DNA of 60,000 nucleotides, from contig CAIIXF020000001.1 in assembly GCA_903813345.2 (NCBI GenBank), positions 61,585,885 through 61,645,884 on the forward strand, given 5' to 3'. Position numbers and translations under genes: made by a program. A model generated the notes under the pieces. The model had not been told where the DNA came from, did no database searches, and saw only the letters and a program-made list of their open reading frames with translations. Shown here piece after piece: positions 23,901 through 37,038 of the stretch. The DNA comes from Owenia fusiformis (Eukaryota; Annelida; Polychaeta; Sabellida; Oweniidae). Within the stretch, counting starts at the first letter, position 1; each line of letters starts with the position of its first letter.

Positions 23901-25449
23901 AACCAAGAACAATGCTAACAGACAATGCCTCTATAACCAAGAACAATGCTAAAATACAGTTTCTCTTTAACCAAGAACAATGCTAACAGACAGTGCCTCT
24001 TTAACCAAGAACAATGCTAAAATACAGTGCCTCTTTAACCAAGAACAATGCTGACAGACAGTTTCTCTTTAACCAAGAACATTGCTAACATACAGTGCCT
24101 CTTTAAGCAAGAACATTGCTAACATACAGTGCCTCTTTAACCAAGAACAATGCAAAAATACAGTGCCTCTTTAACCAAGAACATTGCTAAAATACAGTGC
24201 CTCTTTAACCAAGAACAATGCTAACAGACAGTGCCTCTTTAATTAAGAACAATGTTGACAGACAGTGCCTCTTTAACCAAGAACAATGCTAAAAGACAGT
24301 GCCTCATTAATAGTGAAAAATACTGTGCCTCTTTAACCAAGAACAATGCTAAAATACAGTGCCTCTTTAACCAAAACAATGCTAACAGACAGTGCCTCTT
24401 TAACCAAGAACAATGCTAACAGGCAGTGCCTCTTTAACCAAGAACAATGCTAACAGACAGTGCCTCTTTAACCAAGAACAATGCTAACAGACAGTGCCTC
24501 TTTAACCAAGAACAATGCTTACAGACAGTGCCTCTTTAACCAAGAACAATGCTAAAATACAGTGCCTCTTTAACCAAGAACAATGCTGACAGACATTGCC
24601 TCTTTAACCAAGAACAATGCTAACAGACATTGCCTTTTTAACCAAGAACAACGCTGACAGACATTGCCTCTTTAACCAAGAACAATGCTAACAGACATTG
24701 CCTCTTTAACCAAGAACAATGCTAACAGACATTGCCTCTTTAACCAGAACAATGGAAGCAGACATTGCCTCTTTAACCAAGAACAATGCTGACAGACATT
24801 GCCTCTTTAACCAAGAACAATGCTAACAGACATTGCCTCTTTTACCAAGAACAATGCTGACAGACATTGCCTCTTTAACCAAGAACAATGCTGACAGACA
24901 TTGCCTCTTTAACCAAGAACAGTGCTAACAGACATTGCCTCTTTAACCAAGAACAATGCTAACAGACATTGCCTCTTTAACCAAGAACAATGCTAACAGA
25001 CATTGCCTCTTTAACCAAAAACAGACATTGCCTCTTTAACCAAGAACAATGCTAACAGACAGTGCCTCTTTTATTAAGAACAATGCTGACAGACATTGCC
25101 TCTTTAACCAAGAACAATGCTGACAGACATTGCCTCTTTAACCAAGAACAATGCTAACAGACATTGCCTCTTTAACCAAGAACAATTCTAACAGACATTG
25201 CCTCTTTAACCAAGAACAATGCTAACAGACATTGCCTCTTTAACCAAAAACAATGCTAACAGACATTGCCTCTTTAACCAAGAACAATGCTAACAGACAG
25301 TGCCTCTTTAATTAAGAACAATGCTGACAGACATTGCCTCTTTAACCAAGAACAATGCTGACAGACATTGCCTCTTTAACCAAGAACAATGCTAACAGAC
25401 ATTGCCTCTTTAACCAAGAACAATGCTAACAGACATTGCCTCTTTAACC
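14925..25449. repeat. 34-bp satellite array, about 310 copies, with higher-order repeats
   Basis: A continuous head-to-tail array of the unit TTTAACCAAGAACAATGC plus TAACAGACATTGCCTC (34 bp), all in one orientation, about 10.5 kb. Common variants are GACATTGCC versus GACAGTGCC versus GACAGTTTC, and TAACAGAC/TGACAGAC/TAAAAGAC/TAAAATAC. Shared rare variants reveal higher-order structure: about 15.63-17.98 kb is repeated at 19.56-21.91 kb with a constant 3,925-bp offset at four points checked. About 17.99-18.36 kb is a local extra duplication. About 22.17-23.05 kb repeats with an 880-bp offset at 23.05-23.93 kb. The edges are sharp on the right (ends at TTTAACCATCATG). It has no long frame because 34 is not a multiple of 3 and the unit has stops. 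It lies in the predicted first intron of the clavesin-like gene. Confidence 0.97.
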
Positions 25450-28400
25450 ATCATGATATATAAATGATTCTGATCATATACAGAGGTTGCGGTAAATAAC
25501 TGAAGCATCTTGAGATTGTGTTTGATGTTTGTTTACCTAGTGTCTATATTGGAATGTTTTTGAGGAAAATTATGTCAAGGGGGAATCACCTGGTACATCT
25601 CATACTAAAAACAAAAAAGTATTGCTTTGCATTACTTAATTAGAAAGTGTTAACACAACCTTAATGAGAGAATACCACATTACCCAATATATTAATTGGT
25701 TTTGCCCATCTGAGCCCATTTTCCTTGTTCAAGAAAGAAATAATGAATAAACAATTTCTTGCAAATTATGAAGGATATTTATGATTAAATGATATTGTAG
25801 GGGTATATATGAAGTCTAGGTCCTATAGTAGAGATTAACAAGAACATACTGGCCACGGCGGACATGAGAATTGACAGTTCTATTAATTCCCATTGGTCAA
25901 GATTTTAACCAATTTGCAATTCAAAACAGCTTCTTCCCATGTCATGAGTGACTGCACTCAATTTAAATGAGCGTCTTTGATATTACCATTTCTAATTCGT
26001 CAGTGTACGATATCTGGACAAACACGCAATTTTAAAGACGTTGAGTGGTTTTCTATTAGATATACGTAGTATTCAGTTCATCTCTCATGAAACTCTTGGA
26101 CTGAAAGTTAAAATAACCTTGCAATTAGACCATGCCATGATTTTCCACAATAACATCCTCGCTCTCACACCTCTTGGCTTGATATTTTGGAAAATTGAAT
26201 TCAGTGACACTTAAGAGAGTTAAAAGCATTTGTTGCATCTTTGACAGTAAAATATGCAGTGAAGGTCTAAGAATTATATAATCTTATATTCTGGTAAACT
26301 GTATAAATTGCATTTTTAGATTGCATTTCATTCTCAATGTTCCACAACTAGTTACTTTGACAGAACGTCAATGTAACAAAATGGATGAAATTCCTGGATA
26401 CAAGTTTTTTGTTTACTCGATTTAAATGTACGTATATGTATAAGTCATGTTGTGAATTATCATTTGGCACAAAGTGGACAAAGTGGAATAAAGTCTAGCA
26501 TTAATTAGAAATGCCCTCGGTTTGGAATTTGAATTTGAATTTGAAACGGAGGAAAAGTCTATATTTTTGATGACATGCTCCTGAATATATCACGATAGAT
26601 GTACATCTTTATCTGAACTTCTATGTTTGGATAGTTCTAAGCATTAGTATTGATGTTGTAACAGGAAGTGATGAGATTTCTTTTATCTTTGATTTGTGCC
26701 AGATTCTAGCCTCAGAAACACCTGCCTTGTAAATGTATAAAAAAACAAAGGGCAACATTAAGCTCATCCCAAGCTATTTGACTCCAGCCCTATAGTAAAT
26801 GCTAAGACTGTTACAGTAGGTGTTTACATTAAGAGGTTATTGTTAGGTAATTAAACTCTAAGAAGTGTTCATATTTTGAGGTGTTTCCTATTGTACAAAC
26901 ACCTCACAGGTGTTAGAATAGGAGAGTAAAATGAATGTTACGATGGAGCTTGTATTATTATTTAAAAGGAAAGAAGGAACAGAGTGGGTGATGTCTGGAG
27001 CCTTGTCCACATCAAATAGTTATATATAATCCATCTATATTCATTTGAGAATATGTTGGGTAGCACACCAGTGTTTAATTTTACATTTTCTTATTAATTC
27101 TGAGAAAAACCGACAAATATTAGTAGCTGTCTGACACCTTGAATGTAATTATTTACTTTACCTAATAAAGTATCATAAAAATGATTACATTGATCCTTTA
27201 AACAATTTTTATTATATTAAACATAATACTTGTTAGTCTAATAATAGGCAATGATAAGAAAATGATTACAAATTCTAAATTAACCTTGACAAAATTGATC
27301 AAAATAATCTCTCATCATTATGGCTGCCATTCAATCCTCAATCATCAAAATCGCTAATATAAAGTGCTTTATACTTTGGATTGTAAGCTAATAAAAAGTG
27401 CTATTTACTCCCGATTGTGAAAGTACAACTACAAATTCAATATGAGATTATATACTAAGTCCTCTTCCATACAGTGAATCTGATTGATTATATTCCTAGA
27501 GACCTTAATCCCAACAATACAATAAAACATAATGTACAACAGCATGCAACTGTGTCTTGACGTAATTCAGCCAAGTAGAATTCAATAGAATATTCCCTTT
27601 AGAAAACATTATACATTAGTCTAACATGTAATTAATTGTGTATTTACTTCAGTTGTATAATAGGGAATGAGCCATTACGACTTGGATCTTGATGTTCTGA
27701 TTCCCAGCGTTTTACCTATGTAATGGTTACCATGTAACAATCTCAGAATGACGTCAATCTACGTAACTTAAAGGTCTAGCTCACAAGCATCTTTTTGATC
27801 TGAAGCGTCAGTAGCTTTAAATCAAATGATGCAAAAGTTCCCTCGGTCAGTATAGGTAAATAAAAGACACATTCCGAAGATTTATTTGGCTGTTTGTGTT
27901 TATTAATTCATTTTGACAAAGAATCCACCTTTGTACTTATCTGTGGTGTGAGATCACAAGATGCTTGTTTCCTGGTTGATGTTGATTATCTCTTTCATAC
28001 AACTTGAATGTAATGAAGTGTTAGTGGATCTAATGATATTATGTCTGTTAAAACCCATGTGCAGCTCTCTCTGGAAACATAGAGTAGCTAGTACTTTAGA
28101 CATTGGTTAATAAAACACAGAATGAAATCCTGCGCTGATAGTGAAAAAGTCAGTCCACCCCAAGCAATCAAGCAATGAAACAAACAATCATTTAAAGAAA
28201 TTGCCAGTATTTATTACATTCCTGTACATGTATATTATTTTTATTACATTTTCAAAATGCTGTATTGTCGCCATCTTGGGCAGCTGTCATACTAGCATCA
28301 AAATTCCAGGAAAACAACTCACCAGTGTTTAACATTTACAGATTCAAGACCAAAGTAGCGTCAAACAAGATCGGATTAGGTTTTGGGAGTGGTTGGTTAA

Positions 28401-28482
28401 AACTACACGGTGACCATTTTGAAATTCCAATAAATAAATAAAGTGCAATACATCACTACATGTATCTGTCTTGTATTTGCAG
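25450..28482. other. Intron-like sequence, nothing recognised
   Basis: About 3 kb of unique-looking AT-rich sequence between the satellite and the clavesin exon. I see only a short GAATTT microsatellite (about 26527-26543) and no convincing exon, RNA gene or bounded transposon. It ends in a pyrimidine-rich stretch and TTTGCAG acceptor at 28476-28482. Confidence 0.4.
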
Positions 28483-28664
28483 CAATGGGACTGTGGAAAA
28501 TGAGATAACGAACATTGGACGTGACGAGGGGATGGCTGAGTTTGGCTGGGGCCTCTCAAACGAAATGATTAAGAAGGCACGTCTTGAATTGAATGAAATA
28601 CCTCAACAGGTGAAAGAATGTATTGAAGAGGTCCGGGAGCAGATTAATACCAGACCTGATATTA
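28483..28664 (+). CDS. Clavesin-like CRAL-TRIO protein, coding exon with CRAL-TRIO N-terminal domain start
   Basis: A 182-bp exon bounded by TTTGCAG (acceptor) and ATTA|GTAAGT (donor). It encodes 'NGTVENEITNIGRDEG', then 'MAEFGWGLSNEMIKKARLEL' and finally 'QINTRPDI'. The segment 'GLS..-..KARLELNE-P..-...EVR..I.TRPDI' matches the N-terminal CRAL-TRIO region of clavesins, where the family continues 'FLRTDDAFILRFLRARKF'. Clavesins bind phosphoinositides and act in the clathrin/late-endosome pathway; related CRAL-TRIO proteins carry retinoids or tocopherol. The 'TRPDI' ending favours clavesin over tocopherol-transfer-like relatives. The exon ends in phase 1 after the first base of a codon, as expected for a following Ser/Gly. 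An in-frame ATG at 28532 is an alternative start. No downstream exon was found, so the second intron likely exceeds 31 kb. Confidence 0.85.
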
Positions 28665-31261
28665 GTAAGTAAACGTTTAGCCTTATGTCAAGTCCTTGTG
28701 TATCTTTCCTCAATACAAATACCTATAGAAGCCTATACCTATACAAGCCAGGTGGGAGTGGAGGGGGGGGGGGGTAGGTCTGAGTGCAGCGGAGTGGAGG
28801 GGTCAGTGACTGATATAAAACTAGGAATGCAAGTCTTGCATGACACATATTCTCTAACCTACCTACGCAGTTGGGAATTCTGAAGAATATGATGAGATAA
28901 GGATGGATGGACTTGAGATGAGATTTGATTCAAAACTAGAAATGTTAGTCTTGTTCCAAGCCAATGTGTTGCCCAAGTCCTCTCCCTCACTCCCTAAGTT
29001 TTTCAGTAAAAGGAAATGAAAGTTGTAGCAATATAGAATGCGTGTGAAAAAGTGAAACAAAACTTCAGAATCATGTGAAAACGTTATTTTTATTTGGAAT
29101 TATTAATATAACAAATAAAGAAAAATTAGGGTTGGTATGGGTATGGACACATTTATAGAGTGGAGTAACATTTGATATAGTCACCCATTGCTTCTATGTG
29201 AGAAATTCAGTAATATCACAGTAGCTAGTAGAATGAGATAGCTAATCATTGCAGTGATATTATTAATTCATGAAGGTATATTTAGAAGCAGGTAAATTGT
29301 TTTCATAGAGATTATTTGCCATCCCAGAGATAACTAATTAATCATAAATTGTTTATTTGTAATGTAATATGAAGAACACAGTATTTCCAGGAGGAGATAT
29401 TAGGACTGGAAGGCAAAAACAGTGCATTGTTTTCATATTTGTTAAACTAAGTATATGTATATAGAGCTTTTAGGCACATCATCATCATTATTTTCATATT
29501 TGTAAACTACTAAGTATAAGTATATAGAGCTTTTAGGCACATCATCATCATCATTAACAATGTGCAGGGTGTTTGCCATGAGTTGTCATTTTTTACTATC
29601 AATATTATGGTTTTGTACAAATTATACATATAGTTCTAAAATATGCCTTTTGGTAGCCTAGTATATATTCTGATGTTCTTTAAGTTATATACACTTTTCA
29701 TAAAATGAATAAATGAATGATGGATAAATATTACAGACGTTTTATCAGATTTGAAGTTGTTGAAGTGAAGATTTTCTGTTGATATGAGGAACTTTAGAGG
29801 TTCTAAATAATATTGCTTTCGTTTTTATACTCCTTAGAAGTAATGATAGGAAATTAGCTAGCTTAGATAATAAGTTCATAAATCATAGAATCTATCACAA
29901 CTAGTCGAAGCATGTAGAGTGACTAGATATGAGATACGCTTCTGCACATCTCCGCCTTCTAAAGCTATTTTAATTGACGTAATGTAACGTTTCTCCACTG
30001 TCATTAGTGTCACTTTTGAGTGCTTACGTTTTACCTAATTTGGATAATGTTAAAGGAAACAAAATAGACTCGGCACATCTGATTGGTTTCATTAATCAGT
30101 ACAGTATAGTACAGTGCCTCAATTATGTAGAATCTATTGAGGCAATGTATCTGTGTTGATATATAGGGCAAAGTACAGTATAGCAAGGCCGGCGCCAGGG
30201 GGGTTGCGTCGGGTGTGCCTGCACCCCCCTTGAATTTTGCCTCGTCATTTTTTAAAAAAGACCTGTTGCTATTTTTTAATTTGCCTCAGAAAAAATATTT
30301 TCTCTCAAATTATGTTTGACAGTTTCTTCTTGGCTTTCAATCCTCTTTTCATATGAGAAGTTGAAATGCTACTGCTAATTATGCACAAAATCTTTATTGA
30401 AATTTAAGAGACTATAGAATGTTTTGTTTTTCTGAACTTCCAGTTGTAGCATTGCATTGCAAACAAAGACTGTGATAGTGCATTGCACAACTTTTTTCAA
30501 AGGAGGAGGGAAAGTATCGCAACAGATTTCGGACAGTCATATGTTAGATTTTGGCTATTTTCTTAGGATTTCAACAGGTGCATTTGTTAGGCCAATGCAT
30601 TATCTCCAGGAAAAGCACTCATAGAGATGAAAAAATAATTTCCACTTTGAGACAGGGAAGATACAAACAACCCAACCACATGTTTTTTCTGAACTGTGAT
30701 TCCTCTTCGATAAAGTGGAAAAAAATATTTCCCATGTTATTTTCCTACAGGGAAAACTCATGTGATCCATTGCTTTCAGCTAGTTTTGGTCACCCATAAT
30801 GGATATCTTTAAAACCCCTGAAGAATTCCTTTAAAGGGTTTAATTGTGTGTCAAAATGCAACATATTGATGCAACAAAAATTGATAAAGCAGTGGTGGAA
30901 GGGGTTGGAAAGCAGGACAACATTTCAGAAAAAACACCAACTTCCCGCTGGTTTGGCCCAAAGAACCTGAAGATCACATGTATCATTGTCAGATAATATA
31001 ATAGAAGATACACAGTATTATTATGCATGAAACATTCAATAGATTCACAAACAAATTAAATGGAAGAAGTCAAAAATCAGTGATGTCAGTCCGACATTTA
31101 GGGTGATGCTGTAGATATTGACTGTGTTTTGCCATGAGGTGTATTTTCACAGTTGTTATTAGGTTTAGTGGTTATTCTTTAGTAAACCTCCCAAAATATA
31201 TTAAATGTTAAAAGATAAAGACTATGTTATATTGATTAATAAAAATTAGCATTGTATATGA
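28665..31261. other. Intron-like sequence with small repeats
   Basis: No exon recognised. Visible items: a 12-G run (28763-28774), a 61-bp tandem duplication (about 29430-29551, each copy ending in TTTTAGGCACATCATCATCA), and near 30186-30230 a GC-rich GGCCGGCGCCAGGGGGG stretch followed by TTTTGCCTCG-type sequence that looks like an old transposon end. Confidence 0.45.
29430..29551. repeat. 61-bp tandem duplication, two copies
   Basis: TTTTCATATTTG...TAGAGCTTTTAGGCACATCATC occurs twice in direct tandem (starts at 29430 and 29491) with a few differences. Non-coding. Confidence 0.8.
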
Positions 31262-31707
31262 AATTGTACTCATAACATGATATTCTACTCACAACATGAA
31301 ATTATACTCATAACATGATAATGTACTCATAACATGATAATGTACCCATGACATGATATTGTGCTCATAACATGATATTGTAATCATAACATGATAATGT
31401 ACCCATAACATGATATTGTGCTCATAATGTGATATTGTACTCATAACATGATATAACACTCATGACATGGTATTGTACTCGTAACATGATATTGTACTCA
31501 TAACATGATATTGTACTCATAATATGAAATTGTACTCATAACATGATAATTTATCATAACATGATTGTACTCATAACATGATATTGTACTCATAACATGA
31601 TATTGTACCCATTTCATGATATTGTACTCATAACATGATATTGTACTCATAACATGGTATTGTACCCATTTCATGATATTGTACTCATAACATGATATTA
31701 TACTCAT
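31262..31707. repeat. 19-bp minisatellite (CATGATATTGTACTCATAA), about 23 copies
   Basis: Direct tandem array with units varying at single positions (ATATTGTACTC, ATAATGTACCC, AAATTGTACTC). The minus-strand 69-residue frame across it is repeat-driven and not a gene. Confidence 0.95.
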
Positions 31708-32923
31708 AGTACAGTATTGTTCTCAGTTGCCATCTGGTCACCTTCCTCATTGATCATTTGATCAATGTATCAAACTAACAATGTGATCTATAGGTTATTG
31801 TAAAAACATGAGTCCTATATTGCTAACTCAATCAGACAACATACCCTAATGTAATAATAAGGTGGCTTGAACTGCTATCGTGAAAGTAATTTCATTTTAT
31901 CATCTCAGATGAGAATCCATAATAGAAAAAATCTCAAAATTTATGGTGAAAATTTGATCAACTTCTTGGCGCCTGTTTGTTGACTCAACAAACGCTGACT
32001 GAGACTGAAAAGCTCTTCACGATAAAGTTCTCAACTAATTTGTTGAAGTTCTTTATTATTTTGATGACAGTGTTTCCTTGATATCAATTCATCAAGTTTT
32101 ATAAATTATGACTCTGCTTGATGAGAGATGTAGTCAATATTTATTTTGTGGAAATAGATTCTTCAGTTACGCGGTGACAATTATTTGATATTTTTTCTCA
32201 TTATGTTCAGAAGAAATAATTTAATCTTCTTCTGAGGTCATTCAGCATATTAACAAGTGTCAATTATAGAACTTCTCTGCAGATTAATTGGAGTCAATTG
32301 AAGATGTAACCTTGTTTAGACCAATGACCTTGTTTTTATCGAGCAAATTAACTCATAATTTACACTCTAAGAATATTTATGAGGATCATCATTTGTTGTT
32401 TCATTAGAGGAACTTTACATGCTTGTTGACTATAAGTCTTAATTCTCTCCAGGAAAGAAGTGATGACAATATATATGCAGTTAGGGATCTAACTTACTGG
32501 TCACAAAAGATAGGTGTTTGCTTTTATCACAAGGCATTGGTATAAACCTTTGAGAATCTATTGCCTGGATAGAATAGAGGGGGGGGGGGGGGTGGTCTAG
32601 TACAGTCTGTACTTAAGGCATCCTTGGTCCAAAGGTATTTCACGTCTTTCCATAAATTTAAGCATAAGTGAAGTCCTGTGAAGAAGGATGTTCTGGGCTT
32701 TCCAGTATCCCAATCTCATTATTTTTAATTGCCTGGATCAAAGTTCAATGGAGTCGTATATAATGTTTATCCTGATCTCACATTACAGCATTTGCTAATT
32801 AGAGCAAGTACTTTCCTTGAGCATGAATATACTGAAGTATCTTATCCATTAGGTTTTAGTAGCTAATAAAACATTGTCTCTATCAACAGATTTAGGAACA
32901 ACATGTTTGTTTTTCATTTTACA
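31708..32923. other. Intron-like sequence, nothing recognised
   Basis: No gene seen. A 14-G run occupies 32579-32592. Confidence 0.4.
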
Positions 32924-33385
32924 ATAGAAGTACATTAATAAAGGTGATAGAAGTACATTCATTAAAGTCTTAGATGATAGAAGTACATTGAAGTCTTAGG
33001 TGATAGAGGTATATTGATGTCTGAGGCAAAAGTACATTGAAGTCTTAGGTGATGAAAGTTCAAAAAAGTATATGGTAATAGAAATACATTATGTCTGAAG
33101 TACATTGAAGTCTTAGATGATAGGAGTACATTGAAATTTTAGGTGATGGAAGTACATCGAAATTTTAGGTGATGGAAGTACATTGAAACCTTAGGGGATA
33201 GAAGTACATTGAAGTCTTAGGCGATGGAAGTACATTGAAATTTTAGGTGATGGAAGTATATTGAAATGTCTATGTCTATGTCAATAATCTGCAAAAGGCT
33301 AGTAAAGCCCATATACTGTAGTATACCCATAGAAATCTTAGGGGATAGAAGTACATTGAAATTTATGTGATGAATGTATAATGTG
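32924..33385. repeat. 26-bp diverged minisatellite, about 14 copies
   Basis: Units of the form GATAGAAGTACATTGAAGTCTTAGGT repeat with variable length and substitutions. They are interrupted around 33270-33325 by unrelated sequence. More diverged than the other arrays in the window, hence probably older. Confidence 0.85.
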
Positions 33386-36300
33386 TTTAGGTGATAGGTT
33401 AAAACTCTATAACAATGGTCATTAGTAGAGTTTATTTCAAATTGCAATCTACATTCCTCTATTGACACTCAGTCAATCAACTTCATAGACTGAACTAGAT
33501 ATAAGAGGCGTTTTCAGTGACTAAGTGCATTTGTCTTTTCTACTGATTTCACCAGAGCTATTTATCTTGTATCTTGAAATAAATATACTTGCATTTAATC
33601 AGCATACTGCAAGATTTAGTATATTTCCAGTTTAGAATGATGAAATGAATTGTCTCATCATTTTCTACTACTTGTAGGGAGGTGGGAGGGGGGTCACAAT
33701 GGCTTATTTCTGTTACGGGACTACTACATACTGCCCATCTAAGAACCATTAGTCATGTTCAATACATATGTGCCCATGGACTGCTTTTATTAATTTCCAA
33801 CTTTCATTTATTTCCCTCATGTAAGTGGCTTAATTGTATCTGTAAAATGGCTCTGAGCTCTCTGGCTGGATTATGATCTAATTCTTATCCAGAATGGCTA
33901 TGGTATGGCTGATATTGGCATTTTGCTGAGAATGTGATGGGAGATTATTTCCCAGTGATTACTAGATAAAACGTATCTTAGAATTTGTATGGGTGAAGTT
34001 TTGTTTCAGTTTGTTTTTAGATATATTATTGGCTTTTAGTATGAAAGGTGAGCAATTATTTTGGGATTGAACATGAAATAGCAAAGTTTTAAAGTCTCTT
34101 ATGGCGATTGTAGATGCTTATCAGTTCCTTGAAATCGTATGATGATATAGCAAGTTTATCTGCATTCTTATTGGCCATATTTTATCAACCACATTTCCTC
34201 CCTGTCCATTGTCTTTTATTTCTGTATACCCTCCTCCCTATATCAAATTTTCCTCTTTATATTTTTATTTTATTTTGATCCCATATTCCAAGTACCTTTT
34301 CTTTGAATTCTTACTTTTCACTTTTTCAACCAAATCCTCGCCAAAATTGACTCACTGCTTTGATCCACGGCATACAAAATATGATAAACTTTTAAAATTC
34401 TGCTCATGTGTTTGCTATGGTAACCATATCCATAGGTCATATCTGGTCATCATTATGAAAATTACAAAATGTCCTCATCATAAGATCATATTAATCTTAT
34501 CTCTATCGTGGATGACCTTCATCCGAGATTAATCGAAATTACAGAAATTTCTCCCTTTGGAGGTTTGGTCAGACACGTTGTAATTATATCAGCCAAAGTA
34601 AGAACTATTGGGAAACAATATCTTCCAAAAATTGATTCACTTTAATCTCACATGATTTACTTTTTTGTCTGCTACGATCTGAATGAACATCAATTAAAGA
34701 GGCACTGTCTGTTTTATTTGAATCTAAAATCACTAAAATACCATAGAGTGCTAATTAAACATTACTCTTAAATATAATAGAGCAATATTGATCATACCTT
34801 TTATGATAACTTAATTTCAATATATAAATTGTGATGTTCACATAATACAAATTGTTTTTGGAATATGTCGGTAAGTCCCATCATCATTTGAGGTTTGAAT
34901 GAATTCTTCATAATCATGAAACAATTGCATCATAGGAGTATGTCTCCTCTGTTTGGATTGTAATCAGATTTGGGGATTATTTTTGATAATTGTTGATTAT
35001 AAAGGAATGTCTTTGGTAAGCTTGGATGATTCTGGATGAAAAGAAATCAATGCCCTTGAAATAATCTGATGTTGCAATTTTGCGCTATTCTGTTTGATGA
35101 AATGTAAAGAAACTGATATAACAATGAGTGATACTTCAAATGAGAAATAAAAAGGATTTGAATTATGACAGTTATGTATGTTTAGGCCTTTTTCTTCATA
35201 AGGGGTGTTCCAAAAGTTTTGTATTCCTTTCTCCCTGAATTGTCATAAGTTATAATTTTGCATGGTTTCCAATGTGAGATTTTGTAAGGTTTGAAATGCT
35301 CTATTATCATTCAATGTAATAAAATTTCTGATGATCTTAATAATAACAAAAATCAGCATCATCCGAAATAGCCTCAGATCCTACATGTTCTCATGTTAAT
35401 TCAATTAGTTCATAATAAATAAACTCTTGTTTCTGAGTACCTATAAATATTGAATCTAAAATTCCCAGTCTGCGTTTTATGTTAGCTTACATCAGAAAAT
35501 CAGCAATATGAAAATGTATAGCCCTGCGGGACTCAAGTTGGTAGATGTTATAATTTAGTATATTCAGGCGACTAATGCCTTAATCTTACTCCAAAGGTTT
35601 AGCGATGCTGCAATTCTTCACGGGATTCTCACAGAGTGATTTATCTGGCCATCAGAATATTTAGCCACCATTTTCATCAAAGCTGATTGTATCTTCTTCC
35701 GGCAGAGGCATTCTGTGATGACCATTTATGGGAATTCTCTTAGCGATTTAACACAACATGATATCTAGTACCAATTCATTGTAGTTTCACGCCAAGCCAT
35801 TGTGACCAGCTATATCAAACCCCCACAGGGATCTGTACATTGAGGGATAAAGACTTTCTTCTAACATGATTCCCTTGTTTACATATGTTTTATTTAAGTG
35901 CATAGAAGCCTCAGTATTTCCCATTTTGGGTTTGACAGACTCTTGCTCTTTCTGGAATAGATAAAAAAGGTAAACTCTAATGTTTGAAGTTTATATTCCA
36001 ATAGACTTTTTGTAGGACTATATGATAGCAATATCTTTGTATACCCTGGTTTGGGTTGACAGATAAATAGATAATGGTGATGAAATTTAACTTATTGTAT
36101 TATTTATGATTGACGTCACCCTAGCATAAAGATAACATGATTTTAGCTCTCTGGCTACTTGATTGATTCAGTAGCTGCTCCTGAAAAATTCAAGACCCAC
36201 TATAAGATAGAAAAAACTTCTTGAAATTGATTCCATTTTGACATTCTCATTTTTCTTGCAAGTAATGGTATTTGAAGAGGTGAAGAGGAATTGATTTTGT

Positions 36301-36822
36301 ATATTAATCATATTTGTCAAGTTTTTATGACATATTTGTATAATTTTGTGGGAACTCAATACCTTACATTACATGCTTGCTGACTTTCTTTCCATTTGAG
36401 TGAAAATACAGAAGCCTCTTTGTCTCAAGGGGTTTCTATGGTGAACTTCTCTTGTTACCATAGTGACAAATAAGAAATGAATATAAGTGTTTTTTTAATT
36501 TATCATACTGGTATTTAAAAAATAAAAATAGAATAATAAAAACACCCCAAAATTAACAACATCTAAAATAGTTCCAAGAAAAGTACCCTAATTTTACATT
36601 GTGGGATCAACAGCTACTACCCTTTGGAATACAGAGCAGTGGATAAAGAGTGGCTCTGATAAATCAGAATGTCTTAATTGATCTTTAGAATAATTTTCTA
36701 ATACAGTCACTTGATGTGTGGTTTTATTCTTCAGAGAGGTGTACTCATTCATATCCATGATTATAGGAGAATGAATTCAATCTGATATTTCAATGTTTCA
36801 CTCCTACATCCTTTTACTTGTG
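33386..36822. other. Intron-like sequence, nothing recognised
   Basis: About 3.4 kb of AT-rich sequence. The 60-107 residue frames lack domains or splice context. One isolated fragment matches the 34-bp satellite in reverse orientation (34694-34713, separate entry). Confidence 0.4.
34694..34713 (-). repeat. Isolated single fragment of the 34-bp satellite
   Basis: TTAAAGAGGCACTGTCTGTT is the exact reverse complement of the satellite segment AACAGACAGTGCCTCTTTAA. It stands alone, about 9 kb from the array. Confidence 0.7.
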
Positions 36823-36824
36823 TA

Positions 36825-37036
36825 CTGTACTTCTACTTAATTTGGCAGATCTGCCAAATTGTTAGAGTTCACCAAATTACGTTGCCACGAAATTCATTAT
36901 TATTTCATTATTTCAATTGTAAATATGTTTAATTTATACATTTCAATATTGCAATTCCAGCAAATTAAGTAGTTGCCAAATGTTCAAAACAGCAAATCCA
37001 CCAAAATTAGTAGCGACAAATTAAGTTGAAGTACAG
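36825..37036. mobile_element. 212-bp TA-flanked MITE
   Basis: Inverted ends CTGTACTTCTACTTAATTTG (from 36825) and, on the other strand at 37036, CTGTACTTCAACTTAATTTG. TA flanks both ends (36823-36824, 37037-37038), fitting Tc1/mariner-type integration. Interior has several CAAATTA-type motifs and no gene. Confidence 0.75.
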
Positions 37037-37038
37037 TA

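Noticed and set aside
14925-25449. CRISPR-like array
   Set aside because: Repeats are directly contiguous 34-bp units without unique spacers, in an animal-type genome; it is a satellite.
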